Positions 53,451 through 63,152 of a stretch of DNA of 64,000 bases are shown here, piece by piece; positions within the stretch are counted from its first letter, which is position 1, and every line of letters begins with the position of its first letter. A model generated the notes under the pieces. The model made no database searches. It saw nothing but the letters and a program-made list of their open reading frames with translations, and had not been told where the DNA came from. This stretch comes from Paenibacillus radicibacter (GTDB lineage Bacteria > Bacillota > Bacilli > Paenibacillales > NBRC-103111): NCBI RefSeq assembly GCF_024721995.1, contig NZ_JANQBC010000011.1, forward strand, positions 62,001-126,000, written 5' to 3'. The position numbers were made by a program, and so were the translations under genes.

Positions 53451-53496
53451 AAAAAAGGCGGAGATCCTGCGATACAGCCGCATTACCTCTGCCTTT
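53451..53496 (-). terminator. Terminator of thrS
   Basis: On the minus strand AAAGGCAGAGG and CTCCGCCTTT belong to a long imperfect stem capped by GCGG/CGC, followed by six T. It lies 19 bp beyond the thrS stop. Confidence 0.8.
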
Positions 53497-53514
53497 ATTC
53501 CTTGTCCTACGTTA

Positions 53515-55458
53515 TTACTCTACGCGACCTTTACGTTCAATGTCTGCACGAATCATCGCAACTACATCATCCACTTTATGTGTGCCTAGGTCTCCCTCAC
53601 CACGTTTACGTACAGAGAAAGAACCTTCGTTCATTTCATTCTCACCCACGACTAGCATGTATGGAATTTTCTCAAGCTGAGCTTCACGGATCTTGTAACC
53701 TAGCTTCTCATTGCGGGAATCCGCTTCGGAGCGAATGCCAGCTTGAAGAAGACGATCTGCCATCTCTTTCGCATGCGCTTCATAGTTCGGAGATACCGGA
53801 ATAACACGAGCTTGAATCGGAGACAACCAAGTTGGAAGTGCTCCTGCATAGTTCTCGATCAAGTAGGCAGTCATACGCTCCATTGTGGAGATAATGCCAC
53901 GGTGAATTACGACTGGACGGTGTTTCTGACCATCTTCACCTGTGTACTCAAGCTGGAAGCGTTCTGGAAGCAAGAAGTCAAGTTGTGCAGTGGACAACGT
54001 CTCTTCTTTCTTCAGTGCAGTCTTGATCTGTACGTCTAGCTTCGGACCGTAGAATGCTGCTTCGCCTTCTGCTTCATAGAACGGCAAGCCCAATTCTTCA
54101 ACTACTTCACGAAGCATACGTTGGGACATTTCCCACATTGCATCGTCTTGGAAGTACTTCTCTGTATCTTGCGGATCACGGTAAGACAAGCGGAAACGGT
54201 AGTCTGTAATACCGAAATCTTCATAAACCGTCGTAATCAATTTCACGCAGCGTGCGAACTCTTCCTTAATCTGATCTGGACGACAGAAAATGTGCGCATC
54301 ATTCAGAGTCATTGCACGAACGCGGTGTAAACCCGTTAGTGCGCCAGACATCTCGTAACGGTGCATGGTACCAAGCTCCGCAATACGAACTGGCAAGTCA
54401 CGGTAAGAGTGCATCTCGTTCTTGAACACCATCATGTGATGCGGGCAGTTCATCGGACGAAGAACAAGCTCTTCATTGTCCATTTGCATCGGAGGGAACA
54501 TATCTTCTTGGTAGTGCTCCCAGTGACCGGAAGTCTTATATAGTTCCACGTTCGCAAGAACTGGTGTATATACGTGCTGGTAGCCTAGTCTCTCTTCAAG
54601 GTCTACGATATAGCGCTCAAGTGTACGACGAACCGTTGCACCATTAGGCAACCATAGCGGCAAGCCTTGTCCAACTTCGCGGTTGAATGCGAACATCTTC
54701 AGTTCTTTACCTAATTTACGGTGGTCACGTTTCTTCGCTTCTTCAAGCAATACCAAGTGCTCGTCCAATTGCGCTTTCTTCGGGAACGCTGTTCCGTAAA
54801 TACGTTGAAGCATTTTGTTCTTGGAATCCCCGCGCCAGTAAGCACCTGCAACACTTAGCAATTTGAATGCTTTAATACGACCAGTGGACGGCAAGTGCGG
54901 TCCGCGGCATAAGTCAAAGAATTCGCCTTGATCGTAGATGGATAGAACAACATCTTCAGGCAAGTCGTTGATCAAGTCTAACTTAAGTGGATCTTCTAAT
55001 TGTGTAAAAATAGCAAGTGCTTCTTCGCGTGAAACTTCACGACGAGTAATAGCCAAGTTCTCGCTAGCAATGCGAGTCATTTCTTTCTCGATTTTCACAA
55101 GATCCTCAGGTGTAATGGATGTTTCCATATCGATATCGTAGTAGAAGCCATCTTCAATCACAGGACCGATTCCAAGCTTAACAGCTTTCTCGCCATAAAT
55201 GCGCTTGATCGCTTGTGCCATCAAGTGAGCTGTGGAGTGACGGTACACTTCAAGACCCGCTTCGGAATCTACTGTTAAGATTTCAACGTCTGCATCGGAC
55301 TCAAGCTTGTGGCTAAGGTCAACTGCTTTACCGTTCACCTTACCTGCGATTGCATTCTTCTTCAGACCCATTGAGATGGATTCTGCAACGCCTTCAATTG
55401 TTGTGCCTTGCTCGTACTCGCGTACAGAGCCGTCTGGTAATTTCACTTTGACTGACAT
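53515..55458 (-). CDS. thrS: Threonyl-tRNA synthetase
   Basis: A 647-aa class II synthetase: TGS domain (about 1-64), the editing domain with [10 protein letters not shown] and the [10 protein letters not shown] signature, and the catalytic core with PMNCPHHM, motif 2 ([17 protein letters not shown], metal Cys/His set) and motif 3 near [12 protein letters not shown]-terminal anticodon-binding domain follows. GGAGGA precedes the ATG. A T-box leader with Thr specifier (55673-55925) lies upstream, so uncharged tRNA-Thr induces it. Order ytxC-thrS is as in Bacillus. Confidence 0.97.
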   Translation of the reverse strand: MSVKVKLPDGSVREYEQGTTIEGVAESISMGLKKNAIAGKVNGKAVDLSHKLESDADVEILTVDSEAGLEVYRHSTAHLMAQAIKRIYGEKAVKLGIGPVIEDGFYYDIDMETSITPEDLVKIEKEMTRIASENLAITRREVSREEALAIFTQLEDPLKLDLINDLPEDVVLSIYDQGEFFDLCRGPHLPSTGRIKAFKLLSVAGAYWRGDSKNKMLQRIYGTAFPKKAQLDEHLVLLEEAKKRDHRKLGKELKMFAFNREVGQGLPLWLPNGATVRRTLERYIVDLEERLGYQHVYTPVLANVELYKTSGHWEHYQEDMFPPMQMDNEELVLRPMNCPHHMMVFKNEMHSYRDLPVRIAELGTMHRYEMSGALTGLHRVRAMTLNDAHIFCRPDQIKEEFARCVKLITTVYEDFGITDYRFRLSYRDPQDTEKYFQDDAMWEMSQRMLREVVEELGLPFYEAEGEAAFYGPKLDVQIKTALKKEETLSTAQLDFLLPERFQLEYTGEDGQKHRPVVIHRGIISTMERMTAYLIENYAGALPTWLSPIQARVIPVSPNYEAHAKEMADRLLQAGIRSEADSRNEKLGYKIREAQLEKIPYMLVVGENEMNEGSFSVRKRGEGDLGTHKVDDVVAMIRADIERKGRVE

Positions 55459-55515
55459 GTTTATTATTCCTCCATTTTTTGTGATTGAATGTAAGAGTTA
55501 GCTCAAAAAGTTAAC

Positions 55516-55632
55516 GAAGAAGAAAAAATGTATTGTAGGAACGAAGTGTTCGCCTTTGAAATCTTGAAATCACCTTAAAAACCTAATCAGATTTCAAGAT
55601 TGAGACAGCGACCGGAAGTACTTTTTTATTCG
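55516..55632 (+). repeat. Structured intergenic repeat, copy A
   Basis: The outer arms are A-rich/T-rich (GAAGAAAAAATGTA with GTACTTTTTTATTC). The conserved loop sequence TGTAGGAACGAAGTGTTCGCC (written in parts: TGTAGGAACGAAG, TGTTCGCC) is followed by a perfect 12-bp inner stem, AATCTTGAAATC (55560-55571) with GATTTCAAGATT (55590-55601). The second conserved loop GAGACAGCGACCGGAAGTA ends at 55620. It sits between the T-box terminator and the thrS start, so it is within the thrS leader in antisense orientation. Copy B at 57030-57145 has the same loops with a different stem. Confidence 0.7.
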
Positions 55633-55672
55633 CAGTGACGCAACTTTCTGAGCAAACTATATATATGAATGC

Positions 55673-55925
55673 AAAAAAAGCGCAGATCATCCCTATAAAA
55701 AGGGACGAGCGCGCTTGGTCTCGTGGTTCCACCCTCGTTCGACTTACATACGTAACGTAAATCCTCGTTGGCATTCGTTAACGGGAATGATGCGGTCCAG
55801 TATTTCCAATGGACGGCTACAAAGTGGTAAATTCACATGCAATCTGAAGGGGCTTCCAGCCATGTCCCCTATCTCTAATACAGCTGCTTCGTAAATCTGT
55901 GTCTTTGGTTATTGCCTCTGCCCCT
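55673..55925 (-). promoter_or_regulatory. Threonine T-box riboswitch
   Basis: A minus-strand leader with all T-box landmarks: stem I, with the specifier codon ACC (55828-55826) in the TTTACCACTTTG context; the T-box AGGGTGGAACCACGAG (55735-55720); and a terminator formed by AGCGC..GTCCCT and AGGGAT..GCGCT followed by seven T (55716-55673). Uncharged tRNA-Thr pairing would stabilise the antiterminator and allow thrS transcription. Confidence 0.92.
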
Positions 55926-55956
55926 TATTATATCGAGGCTTGGCTTATTTATCAAG

Positions 55957-56895
55957 CTATAGTCCGTCTTGTTTAATCCGCTCTCCAAGATAGTGGTGGC
56001 AGATCCGACAAGAAGGACATACCTCTGTACGATCCTCAAATATTTGTCGAATGGTCTTAATAATAGATAAGTCCGGCTCCCTTGTATGGATAAATATGGA
56101 TGCGGGAGATACGGTAATTAACGTCGAGACGATCATATCTTCGAAATTCATGTCTTTCTCAAGATGTTCCATCGTAAGTGTAGACTCGAAATCCGCTGGA
56201 TTAATCGGCTGCATCAGTTCATTCAATATCTCGAATTCATGCCCACCCTTATGAATTAAATGCGCAATAGGTACTTTCGCTTCCTGAATATAGACGAAAT
56301 ACTTGAGTAAGGATATGAATTCTTGATACTGCTGCTCCATCGTATATTCATCAATCGCATATTCCACGATTTCACGAAGCTCTTCCATGTACTCGCCTAG
56401 GCGAAAACGCATGTAGCCATCCAGATTTAAGCTAACATGTTGTTCCATATACTCGTATAGGGACTTGCTGATTTTGGATTTGCGACGATTTCGCGCTTCT
56501 GTTGAAACCGCGGTTGTATCTGTATGTTCTCCATTAAGAAATTGCTCACAATACTTCTCAATGGCATCAATGTCCTTCATCTCTTGGTAATGAAACTCCT
56601 TGTGGATCATATCCTTGAGAAGCCGTGGCTCTTCTTCAATGAGCAAATGTTCCGCGAGCACACTTGAAACTGCCTGATATACCAAGGGTGACATTTGGAG
56701 CAGTTGAAAACCGGGTAATATCGCCTGAATGGCTATTTTGACATACGATTTCGATGATTGATCCTGTCCGCTGATCTGAAGCTGCACGCCATTGTTTTCG
56801 TTATGTAAATCGCGAAGCTCTGTCTCAATACGTCCGCATAGATCTCTGACATCGGTTTCGGACCGTGATTTAATATATAGCGATAACAGCTCCAT
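55957..56895 (-). CDS. ytxC: Putative sporulation protein YtxC
   Basis: A 312-aa cytoplasmic protein of the YtxC family found next to thrS in many Bacillales. It is largely helical and acidic. The middle has SLYEYMEQHVSLNLDGYMRFRL and EIVEYAIDEYTMEQQYQEFI, the family core. The C terminus shows CPSCRIC with a following HH, which could bind a metal. The function is unknown beyond the sporulation-associated name. It is flanked on both sides by inverted copies of the structured repeat. Confidence 0.85.
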   Translation of the reverse strand: MELLSLYIKSRSETDVRDLCGRIETELRDLHNENNGVQLQISGQDQSSKSYVKIAIQAILPGFQLLQMSPLVYQAVSSVLAEHLLIEEEPRLLKDMIHKEFHYQEMKDIDAIEKYCEQFLNGEHTDTTAVSTEARNRRKSKISKSLYEYMEQHVSLNLDGYMRFRLGEYMEELREIVEYAIDEYTMEQQYQEFISLLKYFVYIQEAKVPIAHLIHKGGHEFEILNELMQPINPADFESTLTMEHLEKDMNFEDMIVSTLITVSPASIFIHTREPDLSIIKTIRQIFEDRTEVCPSCRICHHYLGERIKQDGL

Positions 56896-57029
56896 ACGCT
56901 CACATCCTTTCGGCCAAATAGTTCGTTATCCGTTCACTACTAAAAGTATATGGTCGTACGGAAACGGATATACAACGAACAATTTGGCAAAAAAGATGGA
57001 GTTACATTACTTTCGACTAAGTAAGGCAC

Positions 57030-57145
57030 TTCGAAAGAAAGTAATACTTCCGGTCGCTGTCTCAATCGTAAATTTTGAATTTATTATATTGTATTTTTAC
57101 GATTTCAAAGGCGAACGCTACGCTCCTACAGTACAACTTTCCTTC
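57030..57145 (-). repeat. Structured intergenic repeat, copy B
   Basis: Inverted relative to copy A. In its own direction it reads outer arm GAAAGTTGTAC, conserved loop TGTAGGAGCGTAGCGTTCGC, inner stem AATCGTAAA with TTTACGATT, conserved loop GAGACAGCGACCGGAAGTA, and outer arm GTATTACTTTC. Both stems have sequences unlike copy A yet still pair, so base pairing is kept while sequence changes. It lies between ytxC and map. The remaining intergenic DNA (56896-57029) shows nothing recognisable. Confidence 0.7.
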
Positions 57146-57175
57146 TCCGTTTATTTATGTCGTTAAGCCATTTAA

Positions 57176-57925
57176 CTAATCTTGATTTGTCAAAATGACT
57201 GGACCTTCAGCAGTGATCGCAATCGTATGCTCGTACTGAGCAGACAAGCTGCCATCAACGGTTCTTGCTGTCCAACCGTCCCCGTCGACTTTGGAGTGGT
57301 ATTCGCCGATATTGATCATGGGCTCGATGGTGATGACCATTCCTTCTTTAAGACGCAAGCCCCGGTTCGGTGGTCCGAAATGTGGGATTTGCGGATCTTC
57401 GTGAATGACTTGGCCGATTGCATGACCGACAAAGTCACGTACAACTGAGAAGCCTTCACCTTCGGCATACGTTTGGATCGCATGGGAAATGTCCCCTACG
57501 CGATTGCCAACTTTTGCTTCAGCAATACCGCGGTATAACGATTCCTTGGTTACATCAAGTAAACGCTGTGCTTCATCGGAAATGTTACCTACAGCATACG
57601 TCCACGCTGAATCAGCGAGCCAACCGTTCAAATTCACAACCATATCAATAGTCACGATATCCCCTTCTTGTAGAGGTGTTTTCCTAGGAAAACCGTGACA
57701 AATCTCATCATTTATCGATGCGCAAGTCGCATATTGATAACCGTTGTATCCTTTTTGCTCAGGCGTTGCGCCATGCTTGGATAAATATTTTTCAACAAAT
57801 TGATCGATTTCCCAAGTTGTTACTCCGGGTTTGATCATCTTTGCGATTTCCTTGTGGCAGTTTACGAGCAATTCACCTGCGTTTCTCATCATCTCAATCT
57901 GTTCTTTTGTCTTGATCGTAATCAT
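57176..57925 (-). CDS. map: Methionine aminopeptidase, type I
   Basis: A 249-aa metallo-aminopeptidase that removes N-terminal methionine from new proteins. Metal and active-site residues are in NDEICHGFP, TIDMVVNLNGWLADSAWT, GHAIGQVIHEDPQIPH, EPMINIG and QYEHTIAIT. It is not in the usual secY-adk-map ribosomal operon, so it is probably a second MAP of the YflG type. It stands alone. Confidence 0.92.
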   Translation of the reverse strand: MITIKTKEQIEMMRNAGELLVNCHKEIAKMIKPGVTTWEIDQFVEKYLSKHGATPEQKGYNGYQYATCASINDEICHGFPRKTPLQEGDIVTIDMVVNLNGWLADSAWTYAVGNISDEAQRLLDVTKESLYRGIAEAKVGNRVGDISHAIQTYAEGEGFSVVRDFVGHAIGQVIHEDPQIPHFGPPNRGLRLKEGMVITIEPMINIGEYHSKVDGDGWTARTVDGSLSAQYEHTIAITAEGPVILTNQD

Positions 57926-58035
57926 AGAAGTAGCCCCCCATTTCTGTATCTGTTAACAGATTATACACTAATTCATAAAAACGATTCCAATCTGGGCAAG
58001 ATTTACAGGAATCATATCGGCATTTACAAATATAT

Positions 58036-58085
58036 AACGCCGACCCTCCAACCTCTAATTGTAAAGGGTTGAACAGTCGGCGCTA
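58036..58085 (-). terminator. Terminator of mqnC
   Basis: On the minus strand AGCGCCGACTGTTCAACC pairs with GGTTGGAGGGTCGGCGTT, a long stem with few mismatches. Only a weak U-rich tail follows. Confidence 0.65.
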
Positions 58086-58107
58086 TAAGGTATTTAACAC
58101 GTAGTAC

Positions 58108-59241
58108 TTAGTTTTGCATCACAAAGTCACGTGTAACTTTATCCGCGTCACCAAATGTACGGATAATGTTATATTTTGTATCACGCTGTGCAGGAACTTT
58201 GCCCGCTTCACGGATTAATTTAAGAATCAAATCAATGTTTACTTTGTGCGTCGTACCTGCTGCAGAAACAACATTCTCTTCCATCATTGTGGAACCGAAG
58301 TCGTTACAGCCGTATTGTAAACTCATCTTTCCAACCTCTGGACCCATCGTTACCCAAGAAGATTGGATGTTCGGGATGTTATCTAGCATGAGACGAGAGA
58401 TTGCTACTGTCTGCAAGTAACGCTCTGGTGAAATATATTCACCTTTCATATTGGTATTCTCAGATTGGAATGTCCAAGGAATGAAAGCTAGGAAGCCTTT
58501 CGTATTCCAACCATTGATCGCCACATCATCTTGCGCATCACGTACACGCAGCATATGAAGCGCGCGCTCTTCGAATGACTCGCCAAAGCCGATTACCATC
58601 GTAGCTGTTGTGTTCATTCCCACTTGATGAGCCGCTTGCATCACATCCATCCAATCGCGCCATGAACCTTTAAGACGAGAGATCTTACGACGTGTGCGAT
58701 CATCAAGAATCTCACCGCCACCGCCTGGCAACGAGTCAAGACCGGCCGAATTAAGTTCACGCATCACTTCAACTAGCGAAAGTCCACCAGAAATCTCTCT
58801 CATCTTCATGATCTCAGCTGGAGAGAAGGAATGCATCGTGATGTCGAAACGTTTCTTAATCTCACGAAGTAAATCCGTATAGTAAGTGAAAGGCAGCTCT
58901 GGATTCACACCACCTTGCATTAAGATCTCCGTACCACCTACATCAATCGTCTCTTGAATCTTCTGGAAAATCACATCATCTGGAAGAACGTAACCTTCTG
59001 ATGATCCTGGTTTTCTGTAGAAAGCACAGAAACGACAGAACACATCACAGATGTTCGTATAGTTAATATTACGGCCAACAACGAAAGTTGTGACAGGCTC
59101 TGGGTGTAAGCGTTGCATGACTTGGTTCGCTGCATGTCCAATTTTCTCAATCTCATCCGATTCATATAATCGAATACAGTCTTCTACGTTCAGACGTCCT
59201 CCAGAGACGGCTTTTTGTAAAATGTGATCGATTGTGTTCAT
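58108..59241 (-). CDS. mqnC: Cyclic dehypoxanthinyl futalosine synthase (radical SAM)
   Basis: A 377-aa radical SAM enzyme of the futalosine pathway to menaquinone. The cluster motif is CDVFCRFCAF (C-x3-C-x2-C); TNICDVFCRFC, MQGGVNPELP, PGGGGEILDDRTR and GFLAFIPWTFQ are characteristic of MqnC and separate it from MqnE and CofH. Length fits. No other mqn genes are in the window, so the pathway is not proven from this stretch. The gene is monocistronic with a terminator. Confidence 0.9.
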   Translation of the reverse strand: MNTIDHILQKAVSGGRLNVEDCIRLYESDEIEKIGHAANQVMQRLHPEPVTTFVVGRNINYTNICDVFCRFCAFYRKPGSSEGYVLPDDVIFQKIQETIDVGGTEILMQGGVNPELPFTYYTDLLREIKKRFDITMHSFSPAEIMKMREISGGLSLVEVMRELNSAGLDSLPGGGGEILDDRTRRKISRLKGSWRDWMDVMQAAHQVGMNTTATMVIGFGESFEERALHMLRVRDAQDDVAINGWNTKGFLAFIPWTFQSENTNMKGEYISPERYLQTVAISRLMLDNIPNIQSSWVTMGPEVGKMSLQYGCNDFGSTMMEENVVSAAGTTHKVNIDLILKLIREAGKVPAQRDTKYNIIRTFGDADKVTRDFVMQN

Positions 59242-59436
59242 CGATTCAACACCTCGCTTTAATTAATTCACATCTACTTTCATCTATAGAACTATTATTT
59301 TCAAAATCGCAAGAAAAAACGGTTTCGCAATCTTCAAATTGCTATCCGTTGCTCGTGAAATCTATGATATACTTCCCCCATTTTAACATAAACACGGGTA
59401 TACCGCTATTACAGAATATACGTTATAATCCATTGG

Positions 59437-59494
59437 AAAAAAAGGCAAAATGACCGATTAGCCACTTTACAACGCAACGTACGATCATTTTACC
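59437..59494 (-). terminator. Terminator of the metA-metI-metC operon
   Basis: GGTAAAATGATCG pairs with CGGTCATTTTGCC over 13 positions (including G-U pairs) and is followed by seven T on the minus strand. The rest of the 59242-59501 spacer is AT-rich with no gene seen. Confidence 0.85.
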
Positions 59495-59501
59495 TTCTAT
59501 A

Positions 59502-60656
59502 TTATGCCAATGCTTGCTCTAAATCAGCAATCATATCCTCAATATCTTCAAGTCCAACTGAATAACGAACAAGCCCGTCCGTAATGCCGCGAAGCGCACG
59601 CACATCAGCAGGCATCGACGCATGAGACATCATCGCAGGATAGGACAAGATGCTCTCAACAGCACCTAGGGATACCGCTACGAGCGGGATTTGCACCGCA
59701 CCAAGCAGCTTTCTAGCACGTTCCCCTGAACCGACATCGAATGAAACAATTGCACCGTAACCCTTGGATTGACGTTCATGTACCTCACGCCCTGGGTGAT
59801 CTGCAAGTCCTGGGTAATAGACTGCTGCAATGTCACTGCGATTTGCAAGCCATTGTGCCAACTTCAACGCGGACTGTTCCGATGCCTCCATCCGAACTTT
59901 AAGCGTCTTCATACCGCGCATGAGTAACCATGAATCCTGCATGCCCAGCACATTCCCCATTCCGTTCTGGATCGCTTTAAGTCGTACGCCAAGCTCATCT
60001 GTCGCCACTACCGCAAGTCCTGCAAGCACATCACTATGTCCACTTAGAAACTTCGTTGCACTATGTAGAACAATATCGACACCAAGTTCAATCGGACGTT
60101 GGTGATACGGCGTCATAAACGAGTTATCTAACATTGTCAGTAAACCATGTTCTCTCGCCCATGCTGTAATTGCTGCTACATCTGTTATACGAAGTGTCGG
60201 ATTCGATGGCGTTTCCATAAATACAGCCGCTGTGTTCGGTCGCAGTGCAGCTTTCACTTGCTCGATGTCTGTCATATCAACGAATGTTGTCTCAATGTTC
60301 ATTCGAGTCATGATCGTGCTCAGCAAGCGATATGTTCCACCGTACACATCTTCGGTACAGATTACATGATCGCCCGCGGACAGCATCATGAAACTAGATG
60401 AGATAGCCGCCATCCCCGACGAGAATGCGAATCCACGAACCCCGCCTTCAAGTGCTGCAATATACGATTCTACTGCTTCACGAGTTGGATTCCCAGAGCG
60501 TGTATAATCATGCTTTGGTGGATTCTCCAAGTCAAAGTGATGGAATGTCGATGCTTGATAAATCGGTGTTGAGGAAGCCCCTGTCACCTCATCTACTGCA
60601 CCTGTATAATGAAGCAGTTTTGTGCCAAACCCTACTTCTCTCGTGTTATCACTCAT
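59502..60656 (-). CDS. metC: Cystathionine beta-lyase (MetC type)
   Basis: A 384-aa PLP enzyme that splits cystathionine into homocysteine, pyruvate and ammonia. It shows YTRSGNPTREA, FSSGMAAIS, TPSNPTLRI and the PLP lysine in LHSATKFLSGHSD. The ATG at 60656 follows GGAGG and starts one base after the metI stop. Order metA-metI-metC under an S-box is like the Bacillus metIC arrangement and supports the lyase role; gamma-lyase activity is the alternative for this family. Confidence 0.88.
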   Translation of the reverse strand: MSDNTREVGFGTKLLHYTGAVDEVTGASSTPIYQASTFHHFDLENPPKHDYTRSGNPTREAVESYIAALEGGVRGFAFSSGMAAISSSFMMLSAGDHVICTEDVYGGTYRLLSTIMTRMNIETTFVDMTDIEQVKAALRPNTAAVFMETPSNPTLRITDVAAITAWAREHGLLTMLDNSFMTPYHQRPIELGVDIVLHSATKFLSGHSDVLAGLAVVATDELGVRLKAIQNGMGNVLGMQDSWLLMRGMKTLKVRMEASEQSALKLAQWLANRSDIAAVYYPGLADHPGREVHERQSKGYGAIVSFDVGSGERARKLLGAVQIPLVAVSLGAVESILSYPAMMSHASMPADVRALRGITDGLVRYSVGLEDIEDMIADLEQALA

Positions 60657-60657
60657 C

Positions 60658-61821
60658 CTACTCGCCTCCTGCAAGCTCAGATGCTGCTGCATCGAACGCA
60701 CGAGATAAATCTTGGATCAGATCGTCCACATGCTCAATACCAACGGAGTAACGAAGCAAGCGATCATCAACGCCGACTCTCTCACGAATATCAAGCGGTA
60801 TATCTGCATGCGTCTGAACCGCAGGATAAGTCATTAAGGATTCTACCCCACCCAAGCTTTCCGCGAACGCGATGAGACGAATATGACGCAAGATCGGCTC
60901 GATCATGCGAGCTTCTTTCATTTTGAAGGAGAAAATACCGGTATTGCCGCTTGATTGCTTGCTTTGGATCTCATGTCCCGGGTGCGTTTCAAGAGCTGGA
61001 TAATAAACATCCGATACCATTGGATGCGTAAGAAGCCATTTCGCAATCGCAGTTGCATTCGCTTCATGACGTTCCATACGAAGTGCAAGTGTCTTCATCC
61101 CGCGCATTAACAGCCATGAATCTTGAGGACCAAGCACCGCACCAATTGAATTGTGCAAGAAGAACATTTGCTCAGAAAGCTCTTTGCCCTTCGTAATAAT
61201 GAGTCCCGCGAGCACATCGTTATGACCACCTAAATACTTCGTCGCAGAGTGAGTTACAATATCTGCACCGAGTTCAATTGGACGCTGGAAGTATGGAGTA
61301 AGTAATGTGTTATCGACGATTGTAAGAATTCCCTTACCCTTCGCCCATGTCGCAACCGCTTCAATATCTGTCACCATCATAAGCGGATTCGTCGGTGTCT
61401 CAATGAAAATACCCTTCGTGCATTCACCATAAGCGTCTTCAATCGCAGCAAGATCATTCGTATCCACATAAGACGCAGTTATACCGAATCGAGACATAAT
61501 TTGTTCAAGCAAGCGATACGTACCGCCATATAAGTCCAATGAAACAATCAAGTGATCTCCCTGTGAAAATAGGGCGAAAATCGTCTGAAGCGCTGCCATC
61601 CCAGAAGAACAGGCAAATCCTGCGTCACCTGACTCTAAATCAGCAATTGCAGATTCAAGCACACTGCGTGTCGGGTTTTTCGTACGCGTGTAATCAAATC
61701 CCGTACTTTGACCTAGCTTCGGATGGCGATAAGCGGTTGCGTGATAAATAGGAAAAGTTACTGCACCTGTCTTCGACTCTTCAATTGAACCAATTTGTGC
61801 TAATCGACTCTCGATGTTCAT
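60658..61821 (-). CDS. metI: Cystathionine gamma-synthase / O-acetylhomoserine thiolyase (MetI)
   Basis: A 387-aa PLP enzyme that joins O-acetylhomoserine with cysteine (or sulfide). It has FDYTRTKNPTRSVLE, CSSGMAALQT, TPTNPLMMV and the PLP lysine in THSATKYLGGHND. YHATAYRHPKLGQSTGFDY at the N terminus is typical of Bacillus MetI. Its ATG overlaps the metA stop by one base, so translation is coupled. Controlled by the SAM riboswitch upstream of metA. Confidence 0.9.
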   Translation of the reverse strand: MNIESRLAQIGSIEESKTGAVTFPIYHATAYRHPKLGQSTGFDYTRTKNPTRSVLESAIADLESGDAGFACSSGMAALQTIFALFSQGDHLIVSLDLYGGTYRLLEQIMSRFGITASYVDTNDLAAIEDAYGECTKGIFIETPTNPLMMVTDIEAVATWAKGKGILTIVDNTLLTPYFQRPIELGADIVTHSATKYLGGHNDVLAGLIITKGKELSEQMFFLHNSIGAVLGPQDSWLLMRGMKTLALRMERHEANATAIAKWLLTHPMVSDVYYPALETHPGHEIQSKQSSGNTGIFSFKMKEARMIEPILRHIRLIAFAESLGGVESLMTYPAVQTHADIPLDIRERVGVDDRLLRYSVGIEHVDDLIQDLSRAFDAAASELAGGE

Positions 61822-62765
61822 TATTTCTTACCTCCGTCTTTTGCTTTTTTGTGAGCTGCAGATAGAACATAGGGTGTTTCTTGGTAGACGTAATAGTTCA
61901 GCCAGTTCGAGAAAAACAAGTTCCCATGTGCTCTCCATGAAGTCATTGGATATTTCGACGGATCATCGTTCGGGTAGTAATTTTTCGGAATCGCGATATC
62001 AAGACCTTTGCTTACATCACGATCATACTCCCATTTTAATGAAAGAGGGTCGTATTCGGAATGACCTGTCACGAAAATTTGCTTGCCGTTATTCGCAGCG
62101 ACGATATAAATACCCGCTTCTTCCGACTCTGACAAAATTTCAAGCTCTGAATTTTTCTCAATATCTTCACGACGAACTTCAGTGTGTCTAGATTGAGGTA
62201 CATAGAACACCTCATCAAATCCACGTAGCAGTTTCACATTGTTCTGATTTAAGACGTGCGGGTATACGCCGAACATCTTCTCATCAAGTGAATATTTCGG
62301 AATGCCGAAGTGGTGATACAGACCTGCTTGGGAAGCCCAACATATATGAAGAGTTGAGGTCACATTGTCCACAGACCAGTCCATGATTCCCTTCAGCTCA
62401 TCCCAATAGTTCACATCTTCAAATTCCATCTGCTCAACTGGCGCGCCTGTAATGATCATGCCATCGAACTGCTCATCTTGAATATCTTCGAATGTTTTAT
62501 AAAAAAGAGACAAGTGCTCTTCTGACGTATTTTTCGATGAATGTGTCTTCGGGTGGATCAGCACAAATTCAACTTGCAGCGGGCTATTGGATAGAAGACG
62601 CAAAATTTGAGTCTCAGTTGTTTCTTTAATTGGCATTAAATTTAATAGCAAAATCCGAAGTGGGCGAATATCTTGATGGTACGCAACAGATTCATCCATT
62701 ACGAAAATATTTTCTTTTGACAAAATTTCTTTAGCCGGTAAATTGTCCGGAATTTTAATTGGCAT
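61821..62765 (-). CDS. metA: Homoserine O-acetyltransferase (MetA)
   Basis: A 314-aa enzyme that activates homoserine for methionine synthesis. The catalytic Cys142 is in LHICWASQ, and the His-Glu pair is in VTGHSEYDP. Residue 111, in [10 protein letters not shown], is Glu; in Bacillus MetA this position selects acetyl-CoA, whereas the succinyl-using E. coli enzyme has Gly. GGAGTGG precedes the ATG. It is the first gene of the met operon, below the S-box. Confidence 0.93.
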   Translation of the reverse strand: MPIKIPDNLPAKEILSKENIFVMDESVAYHQDIRPLRILLLNLMPIKETTETQILRLLSNSPLQVEFVLIHPKTHSSKNTSEEHLSLFYKTFEDIQDEQFDGMIITGAPVEQMEFEDVNYWDELKGIMDWSVDNVTSTLHICWASQAGLYHHFGIPKYSLDEKMFGVYPHVLNQNNVKLLRGFDEVFYVPQSRHTEVRREDIEKNSELEILSESEEAGIYIVAANNGKQIFVTGHSEYDPLSLKWEYDRDVSKGLDIAIPKNYYPNDDPSKYPMTSWRAHGNLFFSNWLNYYVYQETPYVLSAAHKKAKDGGKK

Positions 62766-62795
62766 CGTACACCACTCCTCAGTTCAAATAGGAAT

Positions 62796-62990
62796 AAAAC
62801 AAAAATGACCTCTCCCATTGCGCACAATGAGAAAGGCCACGTAAATAAAACTATACGAGTGTCCTCTCTCATCTCTCAAAAGCGCTTAACACACTTCCGC
62901 AAGAATTAGCACCGTGCATTTTCCTTAACGGAAAGTGCCGGTTGCCGGGTATCATCGGGCTAGTCCCTCCACCTGCTCTTGATAAGAGTA
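62796..62990 (-). promoter_or_regulatory. SAM-I (S-box) riboswitch of the met operon
   Basis: The minus strand begins CTCTTATCAAGAGCAGGTGG, then GGGACTAGCCCGATGATACC, CCGGCAACCGGC and GGTGCTAATTCTTGCGG, the conserved S-box core. A terminator stem (GGCCTTTCTCATTG with CAATGGGAGAGGTC) followed by a T-run ends it about 35 bp before metA. SAM binding stops transcription. Confidence 0.95.
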
Positions 62991-63086
62991 AAAACAATAA
63001 TTGATTCAATTTTCATTACTTTCAATGTAATCGAATCGTGCTTTCTCGTCAAGCATATTATCCAATGTATTACCTCATTTTGTAGC

Positions 63087-63115
63087 TTGAACTGTGGAAA
63101 ATGTAGGTATATACT
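63087..63115 (+). promoter_or_regulatory. Predicted SigA promoter of the corA leader
   Basis: TTGAAC (63087-63092), 17 bp, TATACT (63110-63115). Transcription would start near 63122, giving a leader of about 180 nt that includes the short ORF at 63153-63245. Confidence 0.6.
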
Positions 63116-63152
63116 ATACAAGTAATTCACAAGGTATAAGGGGGGAGAACGC

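Noticed and set aside
55516-57145. Inverted copies A and B as ends of a composite transposon or IS
   Set aside because: The segment between them holds only the T-box and ytxC in the normal Bacillales order next to thrS. There is no transposase and no target-site duplication was seen.
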